A program made the position numbers and the translations under genes. Of a stretch of 19,125 nucleotides of DNA, positions 7,105-15,423 are shown piece by piece. The notes under the pieces are model-generated. The model did not search any database. It worked only from the letters and a program-made list of their open reading frames with translations, and was not told where the DNA came from. Source of the stretch: DASXUC01 sp036004445 (GTDB lineage: Bacteria; Sysuimicrobiota; Sysuimicrobiia; Sysuimicrobiales; Kaftiobacteriaceae); the NCBI GenBank assembly GCA_036004445.1, contig DASYRL010000053.1:1-19125 (forward strand). Reading direction: 5' to 3'. How positions within the stretch are numbered: the first letter of the stretch is position 1; each line of letters opens with the position of its first letter.

Positions 7105-8266
7105 CGAAGCCGGGCCGCAGCCGCCGCAGCCGGGACAGCACGGTGACGAAACCGGCCACGCCGCGGTGGCGGCGACTGAATCCGGCATACGTGTCCTCGC
7201 CACGCAGGATCCGGCAGACCAGGTTCCACGCCCGCGGCGATCGCTCGATGAGCCTGGCGAACGTGGCCTGCGACAGCTGGGAGACGTCGTGCCAGCGCTC
7301 GGCGACGTCCAGTTGCGGGAAGAGATTGGCCCGGACCTCCTGCTCGTAGCCCCGCAGATCGCCCGCGTCACCGGACAGATACGCGGCGAGGTGATAGGCG
7401 GCCGCGCGGCCGCTCCAGATGGCGGCGTAGATGCCCTCCCCTGTGATGGGATCGAGCAGACCGGCGGCGTCTCCGACCGCCAGCACGTTGCCCGACGCCA
7501 GCGTCGTGCCGCCGGCGCGCATCGGGAGGCGAAACCCGCGCAGGCCCCACAGCCGCTTCGGATCATATCCATAGGACGCCGTCAGCCGGACGAGGCGGCC
7601 GCGCAGCAGGGTCCCCACGGGGCCGAAGCCCGCGACGCCGATGTTGACGTGGTCGCCTTTGGGGAAGAGCCACCCGTAGCCCTCGGGTACGTCTCCCAAG
7701 TCCAGCCCCATGGTCTGCTGCCAGTCCGGGGGAACTGCCGATGCGGGCGTGACGTTGCCTTCGAGACCGACGCCCATGCGGTGCCGCGTCGACAGCCCCG
7801 CCAGCCTCGCCGTCGGGCCGTTGGCGCCGTCGGCGACCACGAGCGAGCGCCCCTCGTACGCCCTACGATCGGTCCGCACCAAAACGTGAGACGGTCTGCG
7901 ATCGACGCCGCGCACCGGCGTGCCGTCACGCAGGGTCGCTCCGGACGCCACGGCCCGCTCGACCAGATAGGCGTCCAACCGGCGGCGCTGCGTCATGTAG
8001 GTCAGCGGCTGGGCGGAGGTGCGGGTGAACCCCGCGCCCTGACGGACCGTAAAGCGGATCGCCGAGATCGCGCGTTCCACGACCGGCGCGAGGTCGAACG
8101 GCAGCAGGGCCGCGGCGCGCACGTTCACCCCGCCCCCGCACGGTTTGTCGCGAGGGAATGCGTCCTTGTCCAGCAGGAGAGTCGCCAGCCCACGCGCGGC
8201 GCATTCCCGCGCCGCCGTGCTGCCGGCGGGACCGGCGCCGACGACGATGACGTCGAAACGTTCCAT
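7091..8266 (-). CDS. Geranylgeranyl reductase family FAD-dependent oxidoreductase
   Basis: The product has 391 residues. The start is taken at ATG 8266, where the FAD-binding fold begins at once (MERFDVIVVGAGPAGS, glycines 10-16). A longer in-frame ORF from 8371 would run through the 3' end of purH and is rejected. PRDKPCGGGV (38-47), YGWLFPKGDHVNIGV and GDAAGLLDPITGEGI are the signature segments of the geranylgeranyl reductase/digeranylgeranylglycerophospholipid reductase group. These enzymes saturate prenyl double bonds in chlorophyll side chains, quinones or archaeal lipids. The substrate here is unknown. The gene starts 13 bases after purH stops and may be read through from the purine operon, although it has no clear link to purines. 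It converges on the DUF92 gene. Confidence 0.88.
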   Translation of the reverse strand: MERFDVIVVGAGPAGSTAARECAARGLATLLLDKDAFPRDKPCGGGVNVRAAALLPFDLAPVVERAISAIRFTVRQGAGFTRTSAQPLTYMTQRRRLDAYLVERAVASGATLRDGTPVRGVDRRPSHVLVRTDRRAYEGRSLVVADGANGPTARLAGLSTRHRMGVGLEGNVTPASAVPPDWQQTMGLDLGDVPEGYGWLFPKGDHVNIGVAGFGPVGTLLRGRLVRLTASYGYDPKRLWGLRGFRLPMRAGGTTLASGNVLAVGDAAGLLDPITGEGIYAAIWSGRAAAYHLAAYLSGDAGDLRGYEQEVRANLFPQLDVAERWHDVSQLSQATFARLIERSPRAWNLVCRILRGEDTYAGFSRRHRGVAGFVTVLSRLRRLRPGFATAD

Positions 8267-8279
8267 GACGAACTTGGTA

Positions 8280-9890
8280 TTAGTGGCGGAAGTGACGGAT
8301 TCCCGTGAAGACCATCGCGAGCCCGTACTCGCGCGCGGCGGCAATGACCTCGGCATCGCGGACCGATCCACCCGGCTGAATCACCGCGGTCACGCCCGCC
8401 CGCGCCGCGGCATCGATACCGTCCCGAAACGGGAAGAATGCGTCCGACGCGAGCACCGATCCGCGGGCGCGTTCGCCGGCGACCTTAACCGCGATGTCCA
8501 CCGCGCCGACGCGGTTGGGCTGGCCGGCCCCGATGCCGACCGTCGCCCCGCCACCGGCCAGCACGATCGCGTTGGACTTCACCCACTTCGCGACGCGCCA
8601 GGCGAAGAGGAGGTCGGCGAGTTCTTGCGGTGACGGAGCGCGGTCCGTGACGACCTTCAGTTGATCCTCGATCAGTCTCGACCCGTCGGCTTCCTGCATC
8701 AGGAGGCCCCCCGACACGCTCTTGACCTCGAACGGATCGCGGCGGGGACGCGCGCCGGCGTCGAGCACCCGCAGGTTTGGGCGGCGCGCGAGGATCGCCA
8801 GCGCGGCGGGATCGTAGGCCGGCGCGATCACGGCCTCCGTGAAGATCCCGAGCATCGCCTGCGCCGTCGCTTCGTCCAGGCGGACGTTGACCGCCACCAC
8901 GCCGCCGAACGCCGACGTGGGATCGCAGGCGCGGGCGGCCTCGTAGGCTGAACGCAGCCCGTCGGCGATCGCCGCGCCGCAAGGCGTCGCGTGCTTGACG
9001 ATGACCGCGGCCGGGCGCTCGAACTCGCCCACCGCCCCCCACGCCGCGTCGATGTCGACGATGTTGTTGAAGGACAGCTCTTTGCCCTGAATCTGGCGGG
9101 CCGCGGCGATGGTGCCCGCCCACGCCGGCTGCCCCGCGTAGAAGGCCGCGCGCTGGTGGGGGTTTTCCCCGTAGCGCATCTCCTGCCTGCGTTGGAATGC
9201 GAGGGAGAGGCGGGCCGGCAGTGCCTGCGGCGTGCCGCCCGCCCCGTGCCCGAGCCCCGCGAGTGGCACGGGGCCGTCGAAGTAGCCGGCGATCGCCGCA
9301 TCGTAGGCGGCCGTCCTCCGGAATGCCTCGACGGCAAGGCGGCGGCGCATCGCGGCAGTCATCCCGAGTTCATCGTGCAGGTGAGCGATGAACTCGGGAT
9401 ACTGAGAAGCATCGGAGAGCACCGTCACCCGTTTCCAGTTTTTCGCGGCCGCGCGCAGTAGCGACACGCCGCCAATGTCGATCAACTCCAGCGCCTCCTC
9501 CTCGGGTAGCCCGCCGGCGGCGGTCTTCGCCTCGAACGGATAGAGGTTCACGATGACGAGGTCGATCGGCTCGAGCCCGTGGACGTCGAGGTCGTGGCGG
9601 TGGGCGGGATCATCGCGCGCGAGGATCCCCGCGAACACCGCCGGATGGAGCGTTTTCACCCGCCCGCCGAGGACCTCTGGAAACCCGGTGAGGTCCTCGA
9701 TGCTCCTCACCACAAGCGACTGCTCGCGCAGGATCTGCGCAGTGCCGCTGGTCGCGAACAGTTCCACACCCGCATCGGCCAGTGCCCGGGCGAGCTCCGC
9801 GAGACCGGTCTTGTCCCAGACGCTGAGCAACGCGCGCCGGATTTGGGCCTGGGGCCTCGGGCCTGGAGCTTGGTAGGAGACTTCCTTCAT
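8280..9890 (-). CDS. purH: Bifunctional AICAR formyltransferase / IMP cyclohydrolase
   Basis: The 536-residue product catalyses the last two steps to IMP. The N-terminal IMP cyclohydrolase domain (about 17-165) shows RRALLSVWDKTGL, FATSGTA and LTGFPEVLGGRVKTLHPAV. The C-terminal transformylase domain shows EMRYGENPHQ, KELSFNNIVDIDAAW, catalytic K299-H300 in VIVKHATPCGA, and DAFFPFRDGID. It ends in the usual GIRHFRH. Residues 1-17 precede the conserved start and include APGPRPQAQ, encoded by a heptamer array (9845-9865); an unextended family member would begin near residue 18. The ATG overlaps the purN stop by four bases (ATGA). The upstream Shine-Dalgarno is weak, consistent with coupled translation. 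Confidence 0.97.
   Translation of the reverse strand: MKEVSYQAPGPRPQAQIRRALLSVWDKTGLAELARALADAGVELFATSGTAQILREQSLVVRSIEDLTGFPEVLGGRVKTLHPAVFAGILARDDPAHRHDLDVHGLEPIDLVIVNLYPFEAKTAAGGLPEEEALELIDIGGVSLLRAAAKNWKRVTVLSDASQYPEFIAHLHDELGMTAAMRRRLAVEAFRRTAAYDAAIAGYFDGPVPLAGLGHGAGGTPQALPARLSLAFQRRQEMRYGENPHQRAAFYAGQPAWAGTIAAARQIQGKELSFNNIVDIDAAWGAVGEFERPAAVIVKHATPCGAAIADGLRSAYEAARACDPTSAFGGVVAVNVRLDEATAQAMLGIFTEAVIAPAYDPAALAILARRPNLRVLDAGARPRRDPFEVKSVSGGLLMQEADGSRLIEDQLKVVTDRAPSPQELADLLFAWRVAKWVKSNAIVLAGGGATVGIGAGQPNRVGAVDIAVKVAGERARGSVLASDAFFPFRDGIDAAARAGVTAVIQPGGSVRDAEVIAAAREYGLAMVFTGIRHFRH
9845..9865 (-). repeat. Heptamer tandem repeat inside the purH 5' end
   Basis: On the plus strand there are three copies of GGGCCT(G/C), at 9845, 9852 and 9859. 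They encode part of the PurH N-terminal extension (APGPRPQAQ) ahead of the conserved cyclohydrolase domain. The array is in frame and leaves the domain intact. Confidence 0.85.
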
Positions 9891-10636
9891 GGTTCGCCAC
9901 CGGGGTCGCTCGCCAGAACCGGCGCGGGCTCGTACCAGGTACGAGTTTGGCTGGGATCCGGTACCTGGTACACCTCAGGCGGCAAGACGCGCACTCGGCG
10001 GCCCTCGATTTGCAGTCGCCCCTCAGCGAACAGCTGGACGGCTTCCGGATAGAGGCGATGCTCGTGCTCCGCGATCTTGGCCGCCAGCGAAGACACCGTA
10101 TCGTCGGCATCCACCGCGACCGCGGCCTGCAGAATGATCGGGCCGCCGTCGGGGACGTCATCAACGAAGTGCACGGTGCAGCCGCTGACGCGCACGCCGC
10201 GATCCAGCACCGCGCGGTGCACGTGCTCGCCGTACATCCCGACGCCGCCGAACGCCGGGAGCAACGCGGGATGGATGTTCATGATGCGGCCGGCAAACTG
10301 CTGCACGAAGGCCGGGCTGAGGATCCGCATGAATCCGGCCAGACAGACCAGGTCCGGGCGATACGAGTGCAGCGCTTCGGCCAGGCGTTCTTCGAACTTC
10401 TCCCGGGTGGGGACCGACCGGACGGAGAGGACGAGCACGGGGATGCCGGCCGCGCGGGCCCGGCCGAGCGCCCCCGCTTTTGGATTGTCCGACGCCACCA
10501 CGACAACTGTGCCGAGCAGGACTCCACCTTGGCACGCCTCGATGATGGCCTGCAGGTTTGTGCCGTGGCCGGACGCGAGGACCGCGATGCGGATACGCTT
10601 TCGTGAATCGTGAATCGTGAATGGTGAATCGGTCAT
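9887..10636 (-). CDS. purN: Phosphoribosylglycinamide formyltransferase
   Basis: This enzyme transfers a formyl group from 10-formyl-tetrahydrofolate to GAR, the third purine step. Its 249 residues exceed the roughly 200-215 usual for the family. The ATG at 10636 overlaps the purM stop (ATGA), supporting this start over the much longer in-frame ORF reaching 11329. The conserved fold begins at RIRIAVLASGHGTNLQAI (residue 15). The active site has N120 and H122 in MNIHPALLP, and a conserved aspartate (D160) in HFVDDVPDGGPII. Residues 4-12 (SPFTIHDSR) are encoded by a heptamer array, and about 25 C-terminal residues lie beyond the usual end. Both additions look repeat-derived rather than functional. 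Confidence 0.96.
   Translation of the reverse strand: MTDSPFTIHDSRKRIRIAVLASGHGTNLQAIIEACQGGVLLGTVVVVASDNPKAGALGRARAAGIPVLVLSVRSVPTREKFEERLAEALHSYRPDLVCLAGFMRILSPAFVQQFAGRIMNIHPALLPAFGGVGMYGEHVHRAVLDRGVRVSGCTVHFVDDVPDGGPIILQAAVAVDADDTVSSLAAKIAEHEHRLYPEAVQLFAEGRLQIEGRRVRVLPPEVYQVPDPSQTRTWYEPAPVLASDPGGEP
9929..9971. repeat. Pair of inverted 11-base palindromic cores in the purN 3' end
   Basis: GTACCAGGTAC (9932-9942) and its exact reverse complement GTACCTGGTAC (9961-9971) lie 29 bases apart. Each is itself a near-palindrome, and the first extends to a 17-base one (9929-9945, CTCGTACC/GGTACGAG). They encode part of the non-conserved PurN C-terminal tail. Confidence 0.7.
10603..10630 (-). repeat. 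Heptamer array GTGAATC x4 inside the purN 5' end
   Basis: On the plus strand four consecutive heptamers occupy 10603-10630; the third is GTGAATG. They immediately follow the purN start codon in the coding direction and encode FTIHDS. The same heptamer, also four times, occurs at the purC start (17407-17434). Confidence 0.93.
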
Positions 10637-11661
10637 ATGAGGTTGACCCCGTGTTCGCCGCTGATCATCTCCCCAACCAGCCACGCCTCGGTGCCGTGGG
10701 CGCGGCACATGTCCAGGGCGATGCCGGCGCGTTCTTTCGGCACCACGGCGAGCATGCCCAATCCCATGTTGAACGTCGCGAACATCTCGGCGTCTTCGAC
10801 GTTGCCGGCCTGCGCGATGAACTGGAAGACCGGCGGAACCGTCCACGCGTCGCGACTCACCTGCGCACGGGTTCCCGGTGGGAGGACACGCGCCAGATTG
10901 CCCGCGATGCCCCCACCGGTGACGTGCGCCGCCCCGCGAAGCAGTCCCGCACGCGACAATGCCTGCAGGGGTTTCCGGTACGAGCGGTGAGGGGCCAACA
11001 GCGCGTCCCGCAGCGGGCCTCCGAGTTCCGCCACGACGTCGCCCAGCGACCAGCGGCGCTTGGTGATAAGCGTCCGGACGAGCGTGTAGCCGTTCGTGTG
11101 CAGCCCGGCAGACGCCATCCCGAGGATGAGGTCGCCGGGGCGGATCGCCCGCCCCTCGCACACCTCGTCGCGTTCCACCACGCCGACCACGCAGGCCACC
11201 ACGTCGAGTCCGCGCTCCGCGTAGACGCCGGGCATCTGCGCCGTTTCCCCACCGAGGAGGGCGACCCCCTCGTCGCGGCAGGCGGCCGTGATGCCGTCGA
11301 TGATGGCCGCGACGGCTCCGGAATCCCACTGCGCCGCGGCCAGGTAATCCAGCGCGAACAGCGGCGTGGCCCCCACCACGGCGACGTCGTTGACCCCGTG
11401 GACGATGGCGTCCCGGCCGATCACGTCCAGCCGGCCCGCGGCCGACGCGAGGAGCGCTTTGGTCCCCACCCCATCAATCGATGAGACCAGCACGGGATCG
11501 CGAAACCCGTTCAGCCGGAACAGCCCCGCGAAGTGGCCAACATCGCCGATGACGCGCGAGGAGTACGTGCTGCGGATGCGGTCGGCGCTCGCCCCGATCA
11601 CCGCGCCGGCCGCGGCGCGATCGACTCCTGCTTCCTTGTACGTCAGACGAGTGTGCGTCAT
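10633..11661 (-). CDS. purM: Phosphoribosylformylglycinamidine cyclo-ligase (AIR synthetase)
   Basis: The 342-residue product closes the imidazole ring, converting FGAM to AIR with ATP. The family motifs are present: SIDGVGTKALLA, VNDVAVVGATPLFALDYLA, LLGGETAQMPGVY, VERDEV and GGGIAGNLARVLP. Length and both ends fit the family, so this is one of the few enzymes in the operon without a repeat-encoded tail. Its stop overlaps the purN start by four bases. Upstream, 50 bases separate it from the purF stop, and that gap lies inside a palindromic repeat. The Shine-Dalgarno is weak, so the broken coupling with purF may lower its expression. Confidence 0.97.
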   Translation of the reverse strand: MTHTRLTYKEAGVDRAAAGAVIGASADRIRSTYSSRVIGDVGHFAGLFRLNGFRDPVLVSSIDGVGTKALLASAAGRLDVIGRDAIVHGVNDVAVVGATPLFALDYLAAAQWDSGAVAAIIDGITAACRDEGVALLGGETAQMPGVYAERGLDVVACVVGVVERDEVCEGRAIRPGDLILGMASAGLHTNGYTLVRTLITKRRWSLGDVVAELGGPLRDALLAPHRSYRKPLQALSRAGLLRGAAHVTGGGIAGNLARVLPPGTRAQVSRDAWTVPPVFQFIAQAGNVEDAEMFATFNMGLGMLAVVPKERAGIALDMCRAHGTEAWLVGEMISGEHGVNLI

Positions 11662-11672
11662 GGCCCTAGTCC

Positions 11673-11753
11673 GTCATTGCGAGGAGCGTAAGCGACGAAG
11701 CAATCTCGTAATCATCGGATGGTTCGAGATTGCTTCGCTCCGCTCGCAATGAC
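11673..11753. repeat. Dispersed palindromic repeat (REP/MITE-like), copy 1, purF-purM junction
   Basis: This is an 81-base imperfect palindrome with arms GTCATTGCGAGGAGCG... and ...CGCTCGCAATGAC, plus inner arms GAAGCAATCTC and GAGATTGCTTC. Elements of this TCATTGCGAG type occur intergenically in many unrelated bacteria. A second copy in the same orientation lies at 16444-16521. It provides the last 13 codons and the stop of purF and fills most of the gap to purM. No transposase is visible. Confidence 0.93.
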
Positions 11754-13169
11754 TTCATGAGTGTTCATGCCAAGTTCCAGCGCGTGCCGGCCGGCCGTCG
11801 CCTCCGCCGGCACCGCCGTCGGGTAGACGCCGTCGAGGCAGGCCATGCACAGCCGGTCGCGTGAGGACTGCAGCGCCTCGACCAACCCCTGCCGGCTGAG
11901 ATACCCAAGCGAGTCGGCGCCGATCAATTGCTGGATGGAGGCCACCGAATGGTTCGCCGCCACCAGCTGGCCCCGACTGCTGGTGTCGATCCCGTAGAAG
12001 CACGGAAACCGGATGGGCGGCGACGAGATGCGTACGTGCACCTCCACGGCCCCGGCCGCGCGCAGAATCCGCACGATCTTCCCGCTCGTCGTACCGCGGA
12101 CGATCGAGTCGTCGACGAGGACCAGGCGCCGCCCCTCGATGACGTCCCGCAGCGCGTTCAGCTTCAGGCGCACGCCGAAATCCCGCGTGGCCTGATCGGG
12201 CTGGATAAACGTCCGTCCAATGTAGCGGTTCTTGATGAGGCCGACCTCGAACGGGACCCCCGAGGCCTCCGCAAACCCCATCGCCGCGGACGTACCGGAG
12301 TCCGGCACCGCGATGACGAGGTCGGCGCGGGCCGGATGCTCGCGCGCGAGGATCCGCCCCATCCGCCGCCGGGCGACGTGCACGTTGCGCCCGTCGAGGA
12401 CGGTATCCGGGCGGGCGAAGTAGATGTACTCGAAGACGCAGTGCGCGTGCCGCGCGACGGGCAGGACCTGGCGGCTGCGCAGCCCGTCGGGACCGAGCAG
12501 CACGAGCTCGCCGGGCTCGACGTCTCGGACAAACTCCGCGCCGATGTGGTCGAAGGCGCACGTTTCCGACGCCAGGACCCACGTCGCGCCGCGCCGGCCC
12601 AGCACCAGCGGCCGGATCGCGTACGCATCGCGAAAGCCGAGGACCGTCGCGCCGGCCATCGCGGCAACGGTGTAGGCCCCTTCGATGCGGGCCATGCAGT
12701 AGGCAATCGCGTCCTCCAGCGAGGCCGCGGGCGCGCGCGCGATCAGCTGGGCGATCACCTCGCTGTCGGTGGTCGACGTGAAGCCGACACCGGATGCTTC
12801 GAGCTCCGTCCGCAGCGCAGGCGCGTTGATGAGGTTGCCGTTGTGGGCCAGCGCGAGGTCACCCCACGGCGAGGCGACGAGCAGCGGCTGCGCGTTCTCG
12901 ATCCGCGCCGAGCCCATCGTGGAGTAGCGCACGTGGCCGACGGCCTGATGGCCGTGCAGCACGGCGATCCGAGCCTGGTCGAAGACCTGGGCCACCAATC
13001 CCATCCCCTTGTGCAGGGAGGTCGCCGTGCCGTCGCTGGTGGCGATGCCCGCGCTCTCCTGGCCGCGGTGCTGCAGCGAGTACAATCCCAGATGGGCCAT
13101 CGGCGCCGCCGGACCGTCGGCGCTCCAGATGCCGAGGACGCCGCACTCCTCCCGGAGTTTGTCTGTCAT
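11712..13169 (-). CDS. purF: Amidophosphoribosyltransferase, iron-sulphur type
   Basis: This is the committed step, converting PRPP and glutamine to phosphoribosylamine. It has 485 residues. The N terminus MTDKLREE precedes the nucleophile C9 in CGVLGIW, so an eight-residue propeptide must be removed, as in Bacillus. The glutaminase domain shows HVRYSTMGS and LAHNGNLIN. The phosphoribosyltransferase domain contains the PRPP loop VLVDDSIVRGTTS. Cysteines in HAHCVFEY, IRFPCFYGID and the CMAC pair match the positions known to bind a 4Fe-4S cluster in the Bacillus enzyme. The last 13 residues (VIASGAKQSRTIR) and the stop come from the palindromic repeat, so the original stop was probably nearby. 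The start overlaps the purL stop by four bases (ATGA). Confidence 0.97.
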   Translation of the reverse strand: MTDKLREECGVLGIWSADGPAAPMAHLGLYSLQHRGQESAGIATSDGTATSLHKGMGLVAQVFDQARIAVLHGHQAVGHVRYSTMGSARIENAQPLLVASPWGDLALAHNGNLINAPALRTELEASGVGFTSTTDSEVIAQLIARAPAASLEDAIAYCMARIEGAYTVAAMAGATVLGFRDAYAIRPLVLGRRGATWVLASETCAFDHIGAEFVRDVEPGELVLLGPDGLRSRQVLPVARHAHCVFEYIYFARPDTVLDGRNVHVARRRMGRILAREHPARADLVIAVPDSGTSAAMGFAEASGVPFEVGLIKNRYIGRTFIQPDQATRDFGVRLKLNALRDVIEGRRLVLVDDSIVRGTTSGKIVRILRAAGAVEVHVRISSPPIRFPCFYGIDTSSRGQLVAANHSVASIQQLIGADSLGYLSRQGLVEALQSSRDRLCMACLDGVYPTAVPAEATAGRHALELGMNTHEVIASGAKQSRTIR

Positions 13170-15394
13170 GCGAAGACCTTGGTCAGCGCGTCGTGCGCTT
13201 GCGCCAGTTCCGTGATCGGCGCGTCGACGACCCGCCGGCCGGACAAAGTGATCCGCAGGCGATCTCCCCCCGTGCGGCCGAGTACATGCAGCGGCACGCC
13301 GGCGGCGGCCGCGAGATCGCGGAGCGCGGGCAGATGCTCGTCGGCCAGTGACACGACGATCCTCGACGGCGCCTCGCCGAACAGCGCGGCATCCACGGGT
13401 CCCGAGTCAGGGAGAGTGATATCGGCTCCAACACCACCCGCGATCGCGCACTCCGCCAGCGTCACCGCAATCCCGCCGTCGGCGCAGTCGTGGGCCGACG
13501 CCAGCCAGCCGTTCGCCACGGCCTCGCGGGTGACCGCCAGCAGGCGGCTGTGTGGTCCGAAGTCGACGTCGTCGGGACGGCCGCGCGTCAGACCGTGGAG
13601 TTCCGTGAGAAACAGCCCACCGGCCAGGCGCCCGTCCGCTCTCCCGAGCAGCACGATGGTCGATCGGGCCGCCTCGAATGCCGGTGTGCGTGTCCGCGCG
13701 ACATCGTCGAGGAGACCGACCATCGCGACAACCGGCGTCGGCGGGATCGGCCCGTCGGGTGACTCGTTGTAAAACGAGACGTTCCCACCGACGACAGGAA
13801 TGCGCAGTGCGCGGCACGCGTCGGCAATCCCGGAGACGGCCTGGCGGAACGTCCAGAATACTTCAGGATCCTCGGGATTACCGAAGTTGAGACAGTCCGT
13901 CAGGCCCAGCGGTACCGCGCCGACGCACGCCAGTCCCGCCGCCGCTTCGGCGACGGCCAGCCGCGCCCCGCGGTACGGATCGAGCGCCGCATAGCGGCCG
14001 TTCCCGTCGACGGCGAGTGCGATCCCTTTGGGCGGGGCTTCCAGCACGCGCAAGACCGCCGCATCAGCCGCGCCGGGAGGCAGGACAGTACGGACCTGTA
14101 CGCTGTGATCGTACTGCTGGTACACTGCCCGCTTGCTTGCCACGTCCGGCGAGGCGAGCAGCCGGAGGAGCGCCTGATGCCCGTCCATGTCCGGGAGGGC
14201 GGCCTCATCGAGTGCCCACCGTTCGAGCAGTCCGACGGGCTCGGACGCGGCCGGCCGGTACGCGGGAGCCTCCGCCAGCGCATATGGGGGGATCGCCGCG
14301 ACGGTGTTCCCGCGCCACCCAATGCGCAGCTCAGGCACGTCGATGATCGCCCCGATGACTCTGCCCTGAAGGCCCCATCGGTGGAAGATCGCCATGACCG
14401 CGTGCTCGAATCCACGCCGGACCACGAGCAGCATGCGCTCCTGGGACTCTGAGCGCAGGATCTCGTCGGGCCGCATCGACGTCTCTCGCAGTGGAACCTC
14501 GTCGAGGTCGATCGCCATCCCCACGCCGCCGCGCGCAGCCATCTCGCTGGTGGCGCAGGTCAGCCCGGCGGCGCCCATGTCCTGGATCGCGACCACGTGC
14601 CCGGTCGCCAGGGCTTCCAGCGTGGCCTCGATCAGCAGCTTTCCGGCGAAGGGATCCCCAAGCTGGACGGCCGATCGATCTTCCCGCCGCGAGCGGTCAT
14701 CAAGTTCCTCCGAGGCGAACGCCGCGCCACCGATGCCGTCGCGGCCCGTCCGCGCGCCCGCGTAGATAACTGAGTTGCCCGCCCCTGCCGCGCGGGACCG
14801 CGCGATACCGTCGCGTCGAACCAGACCGAGGCACGCCACGTTCACCAATGGATTGCCGCGGTAGGCCGGATCGGAGAACAACTCTCCACCGACCGTCGGC
14901 ACGCCGATGCAGTTCCCGTACCCAGCGATGCCGCCGACGACCCCCGCCGCCTGGGCCCGCGGCCCGGGCTCATCGAGCGGGCCGAACCGCAGCGAGTCCA
15001 GCAGCGCGATCGGGCGCGCGCCCATCGACAGCACGTCGCGGATGATGCCGCCTACCCCGGTCGCGGCCCCGTTGTACGGATCGACCGCGCTGGGGTGGTT
15101 ATGGCTCTCCATCTTGAAGGCGACCGCCCAGCCGCCGCCGATGTCCACGACGCCGGCGTTCTCGCCGGGCCCTTCGACCAGACGCGGCCCGTCCATGGGC
15201 AGCATGGCCAGGGTCAGCCGCGAATGCTTGTAGCCGCAGTGCTCGGACCACATCACGCCGAAGAGTTGGAGTTCCAGCGGGTTCGGGACGCGCCCGAGGC
15301 GGACGACAATCTCGTCGTACTCGGCCGGGGTCAGGCCGACTGACTTCAGACCGTCGGTCGTGGGTCGTGGGTCGTGGGTCGTAGAAACCCTCAT
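13166..15394 (-). CDS. purL: FGAM synthase, large (ATP-binding) subunit, short PurL type
   Basis: The 742-residue product is the synthetase subunit that works with PurQ and PurS to convert FGAR to FGAM. Its size and the separate PurQ and PurS genes mark the small PurL form, not the single-chain enterobacterial one. Conserved segments include LGRVPNPLELQLFGVMWSEH followed by CGYKHS (H52), GAATGVGGIIRDVLSMGARP, VVGGIAGYGNCIGVPTVGGE, DMGAAGLTCATSEMA and DCADGGIAVTLAECA. Residues 2-16 (RVSTTHDPRPTTDGL) precede the usual start and come largely from a heptamer array. The start codon ATG (15394-15392) overlaps the purQ stop (ATGA) and lies in the loop of a predicted long hairpin, which could govern translation. 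Confidence 0.97.
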   Translation of the reverse strand: MRVSTTHDPRPTTDGLKSVGLTPAEYDEIVVRLGRVPNPLELQLFGVMWSEHCGYKHSRLTLAMLPMDGPRLVEGPGENAGVVDIGGGWAVAFKMESHNHPSAVDPYNGAATGVGGIIRDVLSMGARPIALLDSLRFGPLDEPGPRAQAAGVVGGIAGYGNCIGVPTVGGELFSDPAYRGNPLVNVACLGLVRRDGIARSRAAGAGNSVIYAGARTGRDGIGGAAFASEELDDRSRREDRSAVQLGDPFAGKLLIEATLEALATGHVVAIQDMGAAGLTCATSEMAARGGVGMAIDLDEVPLRETSMRPDEILRSESQERMLLVVRRGFEHAVMAIFHRWGLQGRVIGAIIDVPELRIGWRGNTVAAIPPYALAEAPAYRPAASEPVGLLERWALDEAALPDMDGHQALLRLLASPDVASKRAVYQQYDHSVQVRTVLPPGAADAAVLRVLEAPPKGIALAVDGNGRYAALDPYRGARLAVAEAAAGLACVGAVPLGLTDCLNFGNPEDPEVFWTFRQAVSGIADACRALRIPVVGGNVSFYNESPDGPIPPTPVVAMVGLLDDVARTRTPAFEAARSTIVLLGRADGRLAGGLFLTELHGLTRGRPDDVDFGPHSRLLAVTREAVANGWLASAHDCADGGIAVTLAECAIAGGVGADITLPDSGPVDAALFGEAPSRIVVSLADEHLPALRDLAAAAGVPLHVLGRTGGDRLRITLSGRRVVDAPITELAQAHDALTKVFA

Positions 15395-15423
15395 CTCACG
15401 GCTACGACCGACGACCTACGACC
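15357..15423. repeat. Inverted heptamer arrays forming a hairpin around the purL start
   Basis: On the plus strand GTCGTGG-type heptamers run four times (15357-15384, last unit GTCGTAG), and the complementary heptamer CTACGAC/CGACGAC runs three times (15402-15422). Arms 15363-15384 and 15402-15423 pair at 20 of 22 positions with a 17-base loop (15385-15401). In the mRNA (minus strand) the loop contains the purQ stop and the purL ATG. The arms encode the PurQ C terminus (GRRSSVVAVR) and the PurL N terminus (THDPRPTTDG). Confidence 0.9.

Noticed and set aside
7166..8308. 380-codon plus-strand open frame opposite the reductase gene
   Set aside because: Antisense to a well-conserved FAD enzyme, with no recognisable motif.
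10637..11329. N-terminal extension of purN into the purM gene
   Set aside because: The extra residues are an out-of-frame reading of purM; the ATGA overlap at 10636 and the conserved fold just after it fix the start.
11928..13772. 614-codon plus-strand open frame across purF and purL
   Set aside because: Antisense to two unmistakable purine genes; composition is that of a high-GC shadow frame.
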